Shown: positions 16,596-26,520, numbered from the stretch's first letter. The stretch is 64,000 nucleotides of DNA from Clostridium cylindrosporum DSM 605 (GCF_001047375.1 NZ_LFVU01000026.1:62001-126000); one strand, 5' to 3'. Made by a program: numbers and translations. Notes: a model not told the origin generated them from the sequence alone.

Positions 16596-17480
16596 ATGAA
16601 AAGTATTAGTATTAAAAGTAGACTTGTTGCAGGATTAATGGTTCTAGGCATGGCAGGTGTTGCTCTATCAAGTGGTGTAGCACATGCTGCTGAGACCTCT
16701 AAAACTACTACTAAGTCAAAACCTCAGGTAGTGTCAAAGACAAAGGCAGCAGTAGCTTCTAAAGATAAGACAGGACAAAAGCCTTTAAAAGGTGGAGAAA
16801 AAGGTAGGGATGGACTTAAGACAAAGCTTGGTTCACTAGTTACATCGGGAACAATTACAGCTGACCAACAAACAGCAATTGAAAAGGCGTTAAAACCGAC
16901 AGGTGAAGATAGAAAAGATCACAAGGATATAATAGCAACTAAACTTTCAGAGCTAGTAACTGCAGGAACAATAAGCACAGATCAAAAAACTGCAATAGAA
17001 AAATCTCTAGCTTCTGCTGAAAAAGGAAAAGGTGGATTTAAGACCCAATTAGATGCACTAGTAAAGGCAGGAACAATCACAGCTGACCAAGAGACAGCAA
17101 TAGAAAAAGCTCTAACACCGAAAGATAAGGCTGGGAAGGTACAAGAGCATAAGGAAAGAATAACAAAGGCTCTTAGTGAGCTAGTTACAGCTGGAACAAT
17201 TACAGCTGATAAGCAATCAGCATTAGTAAAAGCATTTGAATCTGCTAGTAAGGATAAGGGTGGTTTTAAGGCTCAGATAGATGCACTAGTTACAGCAGGA
17301 ACAATAACAGCTGATCAAAAGACAGCAATTGAAAAGGCCCTAGCACCAAAAGATATGGCTGAGAAAATGCAAGAACATAAGGAAAGATTAACAAAGGTTC
17401 TTAGTGAACTAGTGGCAAAGGGAACAATTACAGCTGACCAACAAGCCGCAGTAGAAAAAGTTTTAACACCTTCTAAATAA
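16596..17480 (+). CDS. Secreted protein with six GTITADQ repeats
   Basis: The 294-residue protein has a classical signal peptide cleaved after AHA (about residue 31), then a Lys/Thr-rich stretch. Six copies follow of a roughly 24-residue unit of the form L-x-x-LV-x-x-GTITADQ-x-x-AIEKAL. The linkers alternate (GGFKxQ type and EHKERxTK type), so the real unit is a pair of about 80 residues present three times. No sortase motif and no cysteines are present. It would be an exported, mostly helical repeat protein of unknown role, with its own long leader and terminator. Confidence 0.75.
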   Translation: MKSISIKSRLVAGLMVLGMAGVALSSGVAHAAETSKTTTKSKPQVVSKTKAAVASKDKTGQKPLKGGEKGRDGLKTKLGSLVTSGTITADQQTAIEKALKPTGEDRKDHKDIIATKLSELVTAGTISTDQKTAIEKSLASAEKGKGGFKTQLDALVKAGTITADQETAIEKALTPKDKAGKVQEHKERITKALSELVTAGTITADKQSALVKAFESASKDKGGFKAQIDALVTAGTITADQKTAIEKALAPKDMAEKMQEHKERLTKVLSELVAKGTITADQQAAVEKVLTPSK

Positions 17481-17570
17481 AGATTAGCAATAAAAAGATA
17501 AGTATATTTTAAAATAATAAAGAATTTCCTGTCCTATATAACCTATTAAATAAATGTGTAATGTAAATTT

Positions 17571-17615
17571 AAAGAGTATGATACTTAAAAGTTTGGTATC
17601 ATACTCTTTTAATAT
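17571..17615 (+). terminator. Terminator hairpin between convergent genes
   Basis: AAAGAGTATGATAC (17571-17584) pairs with GTATCATACTCTTTT (17596-17610). Being T-rich on the right and A-rich on the left, it could serve both the repeat-protein gene and the minus-strand gene ending at 17645. Confidence 0.65.
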
Positions 17616-17644
17616 ATGCATTATTATGAATAGGATTCTAAGTA

Positions 17645-19093
17645 TTATTTACTTAAAAAAGCTTCCAAGTCATTTGTCCCAAGTGAACTTGTATAGGTTA
17701 TAATATTACTCATAAGGCCTTCATAGGTATTTAAATTTCTTAAATTAAAATATGGATTCATAAAGTTTGTTAAGTAATTATAAAGTCCATTTAAGTTTTC
17801 ATACCATATATTATAATTAACTTCCTGTACTGGATAGCATTCCTCTATTGAATTTTTGTATAGAATATTTGATAAGTACTGTATGTCTTCAGCTTCAGAT
17901 AAAATATATGCCCCAAGAGTCCAGGCACCATAGGAGTTTATGTTTTGTAGCCGTTCTATTTCTTTATCTAGTAAATCAATAATCTTAGAAATCTTTATTC
18001 TTTCAAATGAAGTCATTGTACCCTTGGTAAGTGTATTTCTATTTGCAATAGTAAATGACTTTTCAATGGAAACTGCCCTTGTTATGTCCGTCCTAATACC
18101 ATCACTTAAACTAGTATTGTCACCTAGTATTCGTGTTAGTATAGGAGGTTGAGGTTTATCCTTAACTTTAGCGTCATACTTATCCTTATATTCTTTATAC
18201 TTATTAATGTTCTTATCTTTGTATTTTTTATATTTATTTTTTAATTTTTTCTTTTCTTTTTTAAATCTTTCAGTAGCCTCTTTATACTTATCTTGATTAA
18301 GAGGATTTTCATCTGGTGTAAATCCCTGAGTAGTGCTTGTTGATCCATTTGTAGAGGTAAGAGATGTTCCATCAATTGATCCAACAGTTAAGTCTATATC
18401 AATTAATTCAGTTTTATCTAGACCCAATTGATCTAAAAAGTTTATTTGATATGCTTTAAATGGAAAAAGCTTATCTCTCAGATGCTCTAATTCACATATT
18501 TTATGTTCTATATATCTTTGAGTTAATGGCTCCAGAATAAATATAACCATATAGTTATAATCATCAACCTTATTGAAAAAGCCTGTAAATCCAGAAAGGT
18601 CTTGGGAAGTATAATTAGCACTATCATTACCTATAAAACCTGATACAGAGTTAAAATCTGTAATTCTATTTTTTATATATGAAATGTCTTTATAGGGTTC
18701 TTCATTCTTTAGAATATAATTATTTTCAAGACCTACAATAACCTCAACACCGCTTTTCGTATAATTAAAAATATATACAATATTAGATGATGTATTGTAC
18801 ATATATGACATATTATTTGCTATTCTTTTTCCAATTGATTCATTATAAGTATAAAATGTATAGTTAATAAGTACTTCATTAATATCAGATACTTTATAAT
18901 TATTAATTTTTAGTTGTACCTGCCTATCTACTATCTCTCTATATATTCTTATGAGTTTTTCAAGGTCATTAGAGTCGACTAAGGCAGTTATCCTACAATT
19001 CTCTATGCCAAGTTGAAGCTGATTATCTACACATTTTCTATATATTTTTAAAAACTTTTCTATATCATTATGATCATTTATATCAAAGTCCAA
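17645..19093 (-). CDS. Orphan protein resembling the N-terminal region of HerA/DUF87-type ATPases
   Basis: The 482-residue protein starts at TTG 19093, 6 nt after AGAAGGTG. No signal peptide or membrane helix is seen. The N-terminus has two related copies of a short segment (IEKFLKIYRKCVDNQLQLGI and LEKLIRIYREIVDRQVQLKI). The middle reads VSGFIGNDS..., then YNYMVIFILEPLTQRYIE, a highly charged Lys/Tyr stretch (about residues 270-320), and later EKSFTIANRNTLTKGT and IERLQNINSYGAWTLGAYIL. That order resembles the region that precedes the motor domain of HerA-like ATP-binding proteins. Here the frame ends before any Walker A motif. Function unknown. Confidence 0.6.
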   Translation of the reverse strand: MDFDINDHNDIEKFLKIYRKCVDNQLQLGIENCRITALVDSNDLEKLIRIYREIVDRQVQLKINNYKVSDINEVLINYTFYTYNESIGKRIANNMSYMYNTSSNIVYIFNYTKSGVEVIVGLENNYILKNEEPYKDISYIKNRITDFNSVSGFIGNDSANYTSQDLSGFTGFFNKVDDYNYMVIFILEPLTQRYIEHKICELEHLRDKLFPFKAYQINFLDQLGLDKTELIDIDLTVGSIDGTSLTSTNGSTSTTQGFTPDENPLNQDKYKEATERFKKEKKKLKNKYKKYKDKNINKYKEYKDKYDAKVKDKPQPPILTRILGDNTSLSDGIRTDITRAVSIEKSFTIANRNTLTKGTMTSFERIKISKIIDLLDKEIERLQNINSYGAWTLGAYILSEAEDIQYLSNILYKNSIEECYPVQEVNYNIWYENLNGLYNYLTNFMNPYFNLRNLNTYEGLMSNIITYTSSLGTNDLEAFLSK

Positions 19094-19252
19094 AATGCAC
19101 CTTCTAAAATAATTGGTATCATTAATAATATATTAAGTTAATTTTAATATGTGATGGCAATTTATAAAGAATATTAGATATAAAAATTACAAAGCATAAT
19201 ACATAAGGCTAAAGTTTTAAGTAGGGATTTACCGAAAAGACAAATAAATTAA

Positions 19253-20563
<1,311 letters not shown>

Positions 20564-20570
20564 TCAAGAG

Positions 20571-20600
20571 AGGTTGTCATGTTAATGACAGCCTTTTTTG
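20571..20600 (+). terminator. Terminator of purA
   Basis: GGTTGTCAT (20572-20580) pairs with ATGACAGCC (20585-20593, one G-T pair), followed by TTTTTTG. Confidence 0.8.
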
Positions 20601-20644
20601 TTTGTAGAATTATAGTTTACAATAAAATATTTAAATTAGGAGAA

Positions 20645-20683
20645 AATCAAAGAAAAGCCTATATTCTATAGGCTTATTTTGAT
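20645..20683. repeat. Long imperfect palindrome without an obvious gene
   Basis: AAGCCTATA/TATAGGCTT form a perfect inner stem (20655-20663, 20667-20675), flanked by AATCAAA/TTTGATT outer arms. It lies 100 nt after the purA terminator. It may be a second terminator or a dispersed palindromic unit. Confidence 0.4.
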
Positions 20684-20783
20684 TATAAGATTACATAATA
20701 TTTGAAAAATACGCCTATTTTAGTAACCAATTTTTGAAAAGTAGAATATTGTATATCGAAAATAAGTAAAGGGAGTGGTTAAC

Positions 20784-21197
20784 ATGTACAACAACAATAA
20801 TAATGATTTTAGAAATGAAGAGGACTTCAAAAAATACGATGACTTTAGAAAATACGATGATCACAAAAAATGCTATGATCACAAAAAGAAAGACTCTAAG
20901 TGTTGTGACGAATGTGTTAAAACACTAGCAGAACAACTTGAAAAGTATAAATGTGAGTATGTTGCTGTTTTTGAAAAGGATGCCGTTGTTATTGGAAGAG
21001 TAAAAGCTGTAATAAATGATTCAGTTCTTGTTTTAGTAGATGGAATTAAGTTTGTTGAGGGAATTCCTTTCTTCATTCCATTTGATAAGATCTTCATAAG
21101 TATCTGTGCAATTAAAGAGTTTATTCCTTTTACAGCTGATCAAGCTACAACTGCATTAGAAGGTATAAGAAACTCAGGAAGAAAGTGCCTACTATAA
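20784..21197 (+). CDS. Asn/Asp/Lys-rich protein, possibly spore- or coat-associated, unknown
   Basis: The 137-residue product starts at ATG 20784, with AAAGGGAGTGG as ribosome site. An in-frame GTG at 20775 lies inside that site. The N-terminus is very polar (runs of Asn, then repeated FRKYDD/HKKCYDHKK units). A Cys cluster (CCDEC) follows, and then a compact hydrophobic domain (EYVAVFEKDAVVIGRVKAVI, FIPFDKIFISICAIKEFIPF). Such a build is common among clostridial and bacillar spore-coat proteins, but I see no specific family match. Monocistronic with terminator. Confidence 0.6.
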   Translation: MYNNNNNDFRNEEDFKKYDDFRKYDDHKKCYDHKKKDSKCCDECVKTLAEQLEKYKCEYVAVFEKDAVVIGRVKAVINDSVLVLVDGIKFVEGIPFFIPFDKIFISICAIKEFIPFTADQATTALEGIRNSGRKCLL

Positions 21198-21223
21198 GTA
21201 ATTAAGTATTGATCTGTTTTATA

Positions 21224-21250
21224 GAAAAGCCCTATTTTAGGGTTTTTCTT
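21224..21250 (+). terminator. Intrinsic terminator
   Basis: AAAAGCCCTA (21225-21234) pairs with TAGGGTTTTT (21238-21247), loop TTT, with the T-run forming the end of the stem. Confidence 0.7.
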
Positions 21251-21410
21251 AATTTAAGATAGGTAATGAATAGTAAGATATATTTTTTACAAAATCTATT
21301 TAGCCTCTGTTAGATTAACCTAGAAAGCTATTAAGACTTAGACAATATAAGCATAATATATCAAAACTTACAAATAATAATCCTAAAGAATATTTAGGAG
21401 GATTGCACTA

Positions 21411-22280
21411 ATGGCTAATATGAATTTCCCGACAAGTTTTCCAGCGCAAGTACAAGAAAGACACCCTGGAATTGAAAGTGAAATGAATCCAAGACCTATT
21501 TTTAAGGCTAATGGATATAACGTTATTGGAGAAAAGCTAAAGAATAAGATAGCTGTTATCACAGGTGGAGATAGTGGAATAGGTAGAGCAGTTGCATATG
21601 CTTTTTCAAAGCACGGAGCAAAGGTTAATATACTATATTTTGATGAGGATGTAGATGCTCTAGAAACTAAAAGTATAATAGAATCTGAGGGTGGAGAATG
21701 TAATCTATATAAAGGTGATATAGCAAATGAACAATACTGCATAAGTGTTATTGATGAAATAGGAAAAAAGTATGGCAATATAGATATACTAGTTAATAAT
21801 TCTGCGGTTCAATATTCTAAGAATTCCATAGACCAAATAGATACAGATCAGATGCTAAGAACATTTGAGGTAAATGTATTTGCTAATTTCTACCTATCTA
21901 AGGCATCACTTAAGTATATGACTAGTGGGGCTTCAATAATTAATACATCATCTGTCACAGCTTTCCATGGTCATAAGACATTAATTGATTATTCATCTAC
22001 TAAAGGTGCTATTACTAGTCTTACAAGGTCTTTATCTATGAATCTTGCAGATAAAGGTATAAGAGTAAATGCAGTTGCACCTGGACCAATATGGACACCT
22101 CTAATCCCATCTAGCTTTACATTAGAAGAGGTAAGTACATTTGGATCACAAACCCCGATGAAAAGAGCAGGTCAGCCAGTTGAAGTGGCAGGAGCGTACG
22201 TATTTTTAGCATCAGATGAAGCTTCATTTATAACTGGTCAAACAATACATATAAATGGTGGAGAGATAGTTAACGCCTAA
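21411..22280 (+). CDS. Short-chain dehydrogenase/reductase (general-stress type)
   Basis: The 289-residue SDR has an N-terminal extension (PTSFPAQVQERHPGIESEMN) and then the classical core: TGGDSGIGRAVAYAF (NAD(P) glycine motif), NNSAVQ, NTSSV (catalytic Ser), YSSTKGAI (Tyr-x3-Lys) and the C-terminal FITGQTIHINGGE. The extension and sequence place it near the YdaD/YghA-type oxidoreductases found in many Firmicutes, often stress- or spore-related. The substrate is unknown. The ribosome site AGGAGG precedes ATG 21411. Confidence 0.87.
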   Translation: MANMNFPTSFPAQVQERHPGIESEMNPRPIFKANGYNVIGEKLKNKIAVITGGDSGIGRAVAYAFSKHGAKVNILYFDEDVDALETKSIIESEGGECNLYKGDIANEQYCISVIDEIGKKYGNIDILVNNSAVQYSKNSIDQIDTDQMLRTFEVNVFANFYLSKASLKYMTSGASIINTSSVTAFHGHKTLIDYSSTKGAITSLTRSLSMNLADKGIRVNAVAPGPIWTPLIPSSFTLEEVSTFGSQTPMKRAGQPVEVAGAYVFLASDEASFITGQTIHINGGEIVNA

Positions 22281-22310
22281 TACTCCTTTATAAATAGAAT
22301 TGAAAAGTAA

Positions 22311-22341
22311 AAAGGTATGGGAAATTGTTTTGTTTCCCATA
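22311..22341. terminator. Hairpin between convergent genes
   Basis: GGTATGGGAAA (22312-22322) pairs with TTTCCCATACC (22331-22341), loop TTGTTTTG. It lies between the SDR gene and the minus-strand anti-sigma gene; probably bidirectional. Confidence 0.55.
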
Positions 22342-22367
22342 CCATATGTGAAAGTTATAGTTCTTTT

Positions 22368-23447
22368 TTACTTATTTTTTTTATTACCTTTGTTATTAGC
22401 ATTACTATTGGAATTGCTATTTTTATTATGTTTTCCATTACCATTGCCGTTATTATTAGCATTACTATAACTATTAGGATTACTTTTACCATTACCATTA
22501 CTCTTCTTACTATTAGATTTATTATTTTTATTATTTGATGATTTCGTTTTTTCAAGTTTAGTTATTGTCTTTTTCTCAGCATCACTTTGTGTTTTAGCTA
22601 CTGTATTAGTAGTAGTATTATTATCACTTAGTTTACTAGTAGTGTTATTTGATGAACCACTATTAGTTTTCTTAGCTTTATCATATAAAGGATCCTCGGC
22701 TTTAGTAATTACAGTACTTTTGCTTTTTAGAACCTTTATGTTGTTCATTATACTTTTTACACTTTCATCTTTGTACTTCTCTATGGTAGCGCTTGAATCA
22801 AGGGCTTGAAGTTTTTTTATTAAGTTAAGCTTTCCAGGAGTAATATTATATGCTTTTGCCTCATCATGAAGAGAAAGAGGAACATTTTCTTTATGTATAA
22901 TTGCAGTTTTCAAAGTTTTCCTTAAAGCTTCTGTTGCTCCAGTTTCTGATTCTGCTTGAAGTTTTATAGAGGTGTTTTTATTATCTGTTTCTGATGTAAA
23001 AGAAACAACTGTTGAGCCATTAACTTCTATATAATTATTGTGTATAGCAGATAAGAGAACTGTATTAACAGCCTTCTTTACATTAAGTCCTGTTACCTTT
23101 AGACCATGTAATATCTTATTACCATCATCATTAAAGCTTTTAGCCTTTACGACTTTGCCAAATCCGTTTACACCAAGCTCAATGCTTGGATTAATGTCTA
23201 TACTAAGATATGATGTTGGTGTTTTATAGTAGGCATATGTCATGCTACTTCCACAAACAAGTAAAATAGCCATACAAGTAGCAAGTACAAGTTTTTTTCC
23301 CATGGGAAATATGTTCCACTTTATAAACTTGAATGTTTTAGTATTTTGTTCTTTTTGTAGCGCGTCTTTTAAATATAATTCAGTTTTCTTTACTAAGGCA
23401 TCTTCAGCTTTAATTTGGTTTAACGCAGATTTAAAACGCGTATTCAT
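22368..23447 (-). CDS. RsgI-like membrane anti-sigma factor with low-complexity C-terminus
   Basis: The 359-residue protein has a cytoplasmic N-terminus of about 50 residues and one membrane segment (about residues 53-72). The middle domain YLSIDINPSIELGVNGFGKV is characteristic of the RsgI-type anti-sigma extracellular domain. The last 110 residues are almost only Asn, Lys, Ser, Gly and Thr, typical of a wall-spanning tail. It overlaps the upstream sigma gene by 17 nt. It should hold that sigma inactive until an outside cue. The C-terminus carries no obvious carbohydrate-binding module, unlike many cellulolytic RsgI proteins. Confidence 0.82.
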   Translation of the reverse strand: MNTRFKSALNQIKAEDALVKKTELYLKDALQKEQNTKTFKFIKWNIFPMGKKLVLATCMAILLVCGSSMTYAYYKTPTSYLSIDINPSIELGVNGFGKVVKAKSFNDDGNKILHGLKVTGLNVKKAVNTVLLSAIHNNYIEVNGSTVVSFTSETDNKNTSIKLQAESETGATEALRKTLKTAIIHKENVPLSLHDEAKAYNITPGKLNLIKKLQALDSSATIEKYKDESVKSIMNNIKVLKSKSTVITKAEDPLYDKAKKTNSGSSNNTTSKLSDNNTTTNTVAKTQSDAEKKTITKLEKTKSSNNKNNKSNSKKSNGNGKSNPNSYSNANNNGNGNGKHNKNSNSNSNANNKGNKKNK

Positions 23448-23931
23448 GTTCCTTACCCCCTAATTTTTGTCTAATAATTAGTCTTGCCCTATGTAATTGA
23501 GAATATATTGTGTTTTCTCTTTTTTTTAGTAACTTCGCCATTTCAGGTACAGTGTACCCTTCATAATAATGTAGATAGATAACGTCCTTATATTTTTGTG
23601 GAATTGATAAAACTATCTGCATAAGCTCATTTTCAGATTTATCTTCAAAGGGTATGTCTATACCCTCAATAGAGTCTATATTTTTTCTCCAAAAGCTTTT
23701 TAAGGTATCTTTGCACTTATTAATCGTTACCCTTATTAGCCACGCTTTCTCATGTTTATCACTTTCAAAGGGGGTTTTCCTTTGTAACATCTTTAGGAAT
23801 ACTTCTTGAAATATATCATCAACATCTGTACTGTTGTTTAGATATAAAAAGCAAATTCTACGCACCATGTCTGAATACTTAGTTAGCGCTATTTCTATTA
23901 TGTCGTTTATTTCAAACGCTGTTGACTCCAT
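23431..23931 (-). CDS. ECF-type RNA polymerase sigma factor
   Basis: The 166-residue protein has region 2 (DVDDIFQEVFLKMLQRKTPF, then KAWLIRVTINKCKD) and region 4 (PQKYKDVIYLHYYEGYTVPE with ENTIYSQLHRARLIIRQKL). I choose ATG 23931, 9 nt after GGAGGG. The upstream extension has no ribosome site. It is co-transcribed with and overlaps the RsgI-like anti-sigma gene. This is a second sigma/anti-sigma pair, of a different type from that at 4.9 kb. Confidence 0.88.
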   Translation of the reverse strand: MESTAFEINDIIEIALTKYSDMVRRICFLYLNNSTDVDDIFQEVFLKMLQRKTPFESDKHEKAWLIRVTINKCKDTLKSFWRKNIDSIEGIDIPFEDKSENELMQIVLSIPQKYKDVIYLHYYEGYTVPEMAKLLKKRENTIYSQLHRARLIIRQKLGGKEHEYAF

Positions 23932-24478
23932 TTGCTCACTCCCTCCTATATATAATACGAATGAAGATGATGAATCCTTGCATAAAATTTTAAAAAACAT
24001 ATAAAAAATTTATTACGCAAACTGTCCTGTAATTATATCCATATATTTAATAGGATTTCAAAGGAATATAGGGGTGTAAAGTGTAAAAAATGGAAAAGAG
24101 CTATATTCTATAAAGCTTCATCTAGATTTAAAAGATAACTATTATATGGGGAAAAGTTAATAAAGAATAAACTGCTAATACATACTTATTAGCAGTTTAC
24201 TATATTGAAAAGAAGGTAGAGATTGGATTTTAAAATAGAAAGATATAAGGGTTCAATAGGTATTAATACCTTATATAATATTTTAATAATTGAAAAATTG
24301 TTACTATTTGTTAGGAACTATTTTTTATTTCGGTGATACAATAGTAATAGGCAGATTTATTTATCCAATGACTTAATTCTGCTAAGCTATCGGACAAGGA
24401 CTTATAAGAATCAATAGGAGTTAAAGTTTTCTATTATTCAAGAGTTCTGTTTATAAAATATTTTAGGGGATGATTGTA
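23932..24478. other. Intergenic region with one hairpin, no gene seen
   Basis: This 547-nt gap separates the divergent sigma and amidohydrolase genes. AAACTGCTAATA (24169-24180) pairs perfectly with TATTAGCAGTTT (24187-24198) but has no T-run. I see no open frame with a ribosome site, no tRNA and no riboswitch signature I know. Confidence 0.5.
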
Positions 24479-25693
24479 TTGTTAGCACAGGAAGTTCTCG
24501 ATCTGGCTCGGGAGCTTAGAGATTACATTATAGGTATCAGAAGACAGGTTCACGAAAATCCTGAACTTGGTTTTAAGGAGTTTAAAACATCAAAGCTTAT
24601 TGAGGAAGAACTTCTAAAAATAGGTTTTGATCATGTTGAAGAGGTTGGTGGAACTGGAGTCCTTGGGGTTTTAAAGGGACTTAAAGAAGAAGAAAATGAT
24701 AGGTGTATACTTTTAAGAGCAGACATAGATGCTCTTCCTATTCAAGAGGAAACAGGAGAGCCTTATCAGTCAAAGATTAAAGGAGTTATGCATGCTTGTG
24801 GACATGATTCACATATTGCTTGGACACTTGGAGCAGCTAAAATACTTTATCTTTTAAGACATAGGTTTTCAGGAACAGTTAAATTTCTATTCCAGCCATG
24901 TGAGGAAGGTGGAGGAATAAAGGCAGTTGAAAGGGTTTTAGATGATGGTGTAATGGAAGACCCAAAGGTTACAGCATCCCTTGCAGGTCATATCTGGCCA
25001 AATCTTAAATCAGGGGAGATTGGGATAGCTAGAAGATGTGCAATGGCATGTTCAACTAACTTTAGCATAAAGGTTAAGGGAAAGGGTGGACATGGTGCCA
25101 CACCAGATAAGACAGTAGACCCTATATCAATTGGGCATCAGATTTATGGTTCAATAGAGGCTATAGTTACAAGAAGAGAATCTCAAGTTGAACCGATAGT
25201 TGTATCTATATGTTCAATGAATGCTGGTGGAGACAGGTTTAATATTATTCCTGAGGAATGCAATATGAAGGGAATAATAAGAAGCTGTGATCCGGATATA
25301 AATGAGAGAATAAGTGAAAAGATAAAGAAGATATCAAATTCAATAGCAGAAGCTAATGAGGGTGAGGTAGAATTCTTTAGTGAACTTTCCTATTATCCAG
25401 TTATAAATGATAAGGAAATGATTAAAAGATTCTGTGACTCATGTAGGGACATGGTAGCTAAGGAAAAGATAAAGCTTATAGAAAAACCTGCAATGACAGG
25501 GGAGAACTTCTCTTGTTTCTCAAGACTAGTTCCATCACTATATGCTTATATTGGAACATATAACGAAGGTGCAGGGGCAGTAGAATGTCTTCATAGCCCA
25601 AAGTTTAGAATAGATGAAAAGGTAGTTCCATTAGCATCAGCAGTTTTTGCAAGGGTTATAATAGACTACTTAAAGGAAGGACACGCGAGTTAG
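24479..25693 (+). CDS. M20-family amidohydrolase (N-acyl-amino-acid / IAA-conjugate hydrolase type)
   Basis: The 404-residue metallohydrolase has LRADIDALPIQEETG, the metal site HACGHDSH, FQPCEEGGG (catalytic and metal Glu) and GHGATPDKTVDPI of the dimerisation domain. It ends with AMTGENFSCF and a C-terminal His-containing LHSPKF segment. It belongs to the M20D group, which removes acyl groups from amino acids or cleaves related amides. I take TTG 24479, 8 nt after AGGGG. ATG 24470 abuts the ribosome site. Single gene, with a terminator overlapping its end. Confidence 0.87.
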   Translation: MLAQEVLDLARELRDYIIGIRRQVHENPELGFKEFKTSKLIEEELLKIGFDHVEEVGGTGVLGVLKGLKEEENDRCILLRADIDALPIQEETGEPYQSKIKGVMHACGHDSHIAWTLGAAKILYLLRHRFSGTVKFLFQPCEEGGGIKAVERVLDDGVMEDPKVTASLAGHIWPNLKSGEIGIARRCAMACSTNFSIKVKGKGGHGATPDKTVDPISIGHQIYGSIEAIVTRRESQVEPIVVSICSMNAGGDRFNIIPEECNMKGIIRSCDPDINERISEKIKKISNSIAEANEGEVEFFSELSYYPVINDKEMIKRFCDSCRDMVAKEKIKLIEKPAMTGENFSCFSRLVPSLYAYIGTYNEGAGAVECLHSPKFRIDEKVVPLASAVFARVIIDYLKEGHAS

Positions 25694-25706
25694 CGTGTTC
25701 TTTTTA
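25679..25706 (+). terminator. Terminator overlapping the amidohydrolase stop
   Basis: GGACACGC pairs with GCGTGTTC, a loop of GAGTTA including the TAG stop, followed by TTTTTAT. Confidence 0.75.
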
Positions 25707-25825
25707 TGTGGGATAGGGTGTCTTGCAGTAGTGGTGATTGTATCTAAAACCACGAGTCCTTCGAGGAGAACTTCTAATCCTCACAAATGCCTGAAAAAAA
25801 CTTTAAATTTTTTTTGGAAAATGTG

Positions 25826-25854
25826 TTGACTTTTATTATACGATATTGTATTAT
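25826..25854 (+). promoter_or_regulatory. tRNA operon promoter
   Basis: TTGACT (25826-25831), 17 nt, then TATTAT (25849-25854), 41 nt before the first tRNA. The stretch from 25706 to here has no gene I can identify. Confidence 0.75.
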
Positions 25855-25895
25855 AAATCTTGTCGAAGGGCACAAGCCCTGGTGACTAAGGATAT

Positions 25896-25970
25896 GGCCC
25901 CTTGGTCAAGCGGTTAAGACACCACCCTTTCACGGTGGTAACAGGGGTTCGATTCCCCTAGGGGTCACCA
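25896..25970 (+). tRNA. tRNA-Glu (anticodon TTC)
   Basis: Acceptor GGCCCCT pairs with AGGGGTC. The anticodon loop CTTTCAC lies in an ACCAC... type stem, followed by T-arm GGTTCGATTCC and an encoded CCA end. First of four clustered tRNAs. Confidence 0.95.
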
Positions 25971-25977
25971 TTATTTT

Positions 25978-26053
25978 GGAAGCATAGCTCAGCTGGGAGA
26001 GCACCTGCCTTACAAGCAGGGGGTCACAGGTTCGATCCCTGTTGTTTCCACCA
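25978..26053 (+). tRNA. tRNA-Val (anticodon TAC)
   Basis: Acceptor GGAAGCA pairs with TGTTTCC. The anticodon stem CCTGC/GCAGG holds loop CTTACAA (TAC), with GGTTCGATCC in the T-arm and an encoded CCA. Confidence 0.95.
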
Positions 26054-26058
26054 CAAAT

Positions 26059-26135
26059 GGCCCAGTAGCTCAGTTGGTTAGAGTGCTGGCCTGTCACGCC
26101 AGAGGTCGAGGGTTCGAGCCCCTTCTGGGTCGCCA
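26059..26135 (+). tRNA. tRNA-Asp (anticodon GTC)
   Basis: Acceptor GGCCCAG pairs with CTGGGTC. The anticodon stem CTGGC/GCCAG holds loop CTGTCAC (GTC), with T-arm GGTTCGAGCC and an encoded CCA. Confidence 0.95.
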
Positions 26136-26140
26136 TTTGT

Positions 26141-26215
<75 letters not shown>

Positions 26216-26216
<1 letters not shown>

Positions 26217-26250
26217 AAAAGTCCATCTCGTATGAGATGGACTTTTTTAT
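26216..26250 (+). terminator. Terminator of the tRNA cluster
   Basis: AAAAAGTCCATCTC pairs with GAGATGGACTTTTTT, loop GTAT, starting directly at the CCA of tRNA-Thr. Confidence 0.88.
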
Positions 26251-26267
26251 TTTGATTCATAATAAGT

Positions 26268-26408
26268 TTATAAAAGTGCATATGTAAGTAGTTCTTTACT
26301 TACAAAATAGCTAAATGCAAATAAGATTATTGCACCTAATGTATATACAACATATCTACTATTTTTTGTATCTAAATTCTTAAAATAGTCTTTAATTGAA
26401 TTAACCAT
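26268..26408 (-). CDS. Small membrane protein (46 aa), unknown
   Basis: On the minus strand an ATG at 26408 lies 7 nt after GGGGGG and opens a 46-codon frame. The product has a polar, charged N-terminus of about 20 residues and one membrane segment (TLGAIILFAFSYFVS). The strong ribosome site and amphipathic-plus-TM build support a real small protein. It lies alone between the tRNA terminator and the GGDEF/EAL gene. Function unknown. Confidence 0.55.
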   Translation of the reverse strand: MVNSIKDYFKNLDTKNSRYVVYTLGAIILFAFSYFVSKELLTYALL

Positions 26409-26520
26409 TATATATCCCCCCTATTTATAAGTAATTACATTATATATTTTTATGGAATATATTTCAAATAATCATTAGTAGAAGAGTATTAGGAACTTAG
26501 TGAATGTAAATTCTAAAATA

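Noticed and set aside
22317-22538. Plus-strand Ile/Thr-rich frame opposite the anti-sigma tail
   Set aside because: It is the complement of the Asn/Lys-rich low-complexity tail, not a gene.
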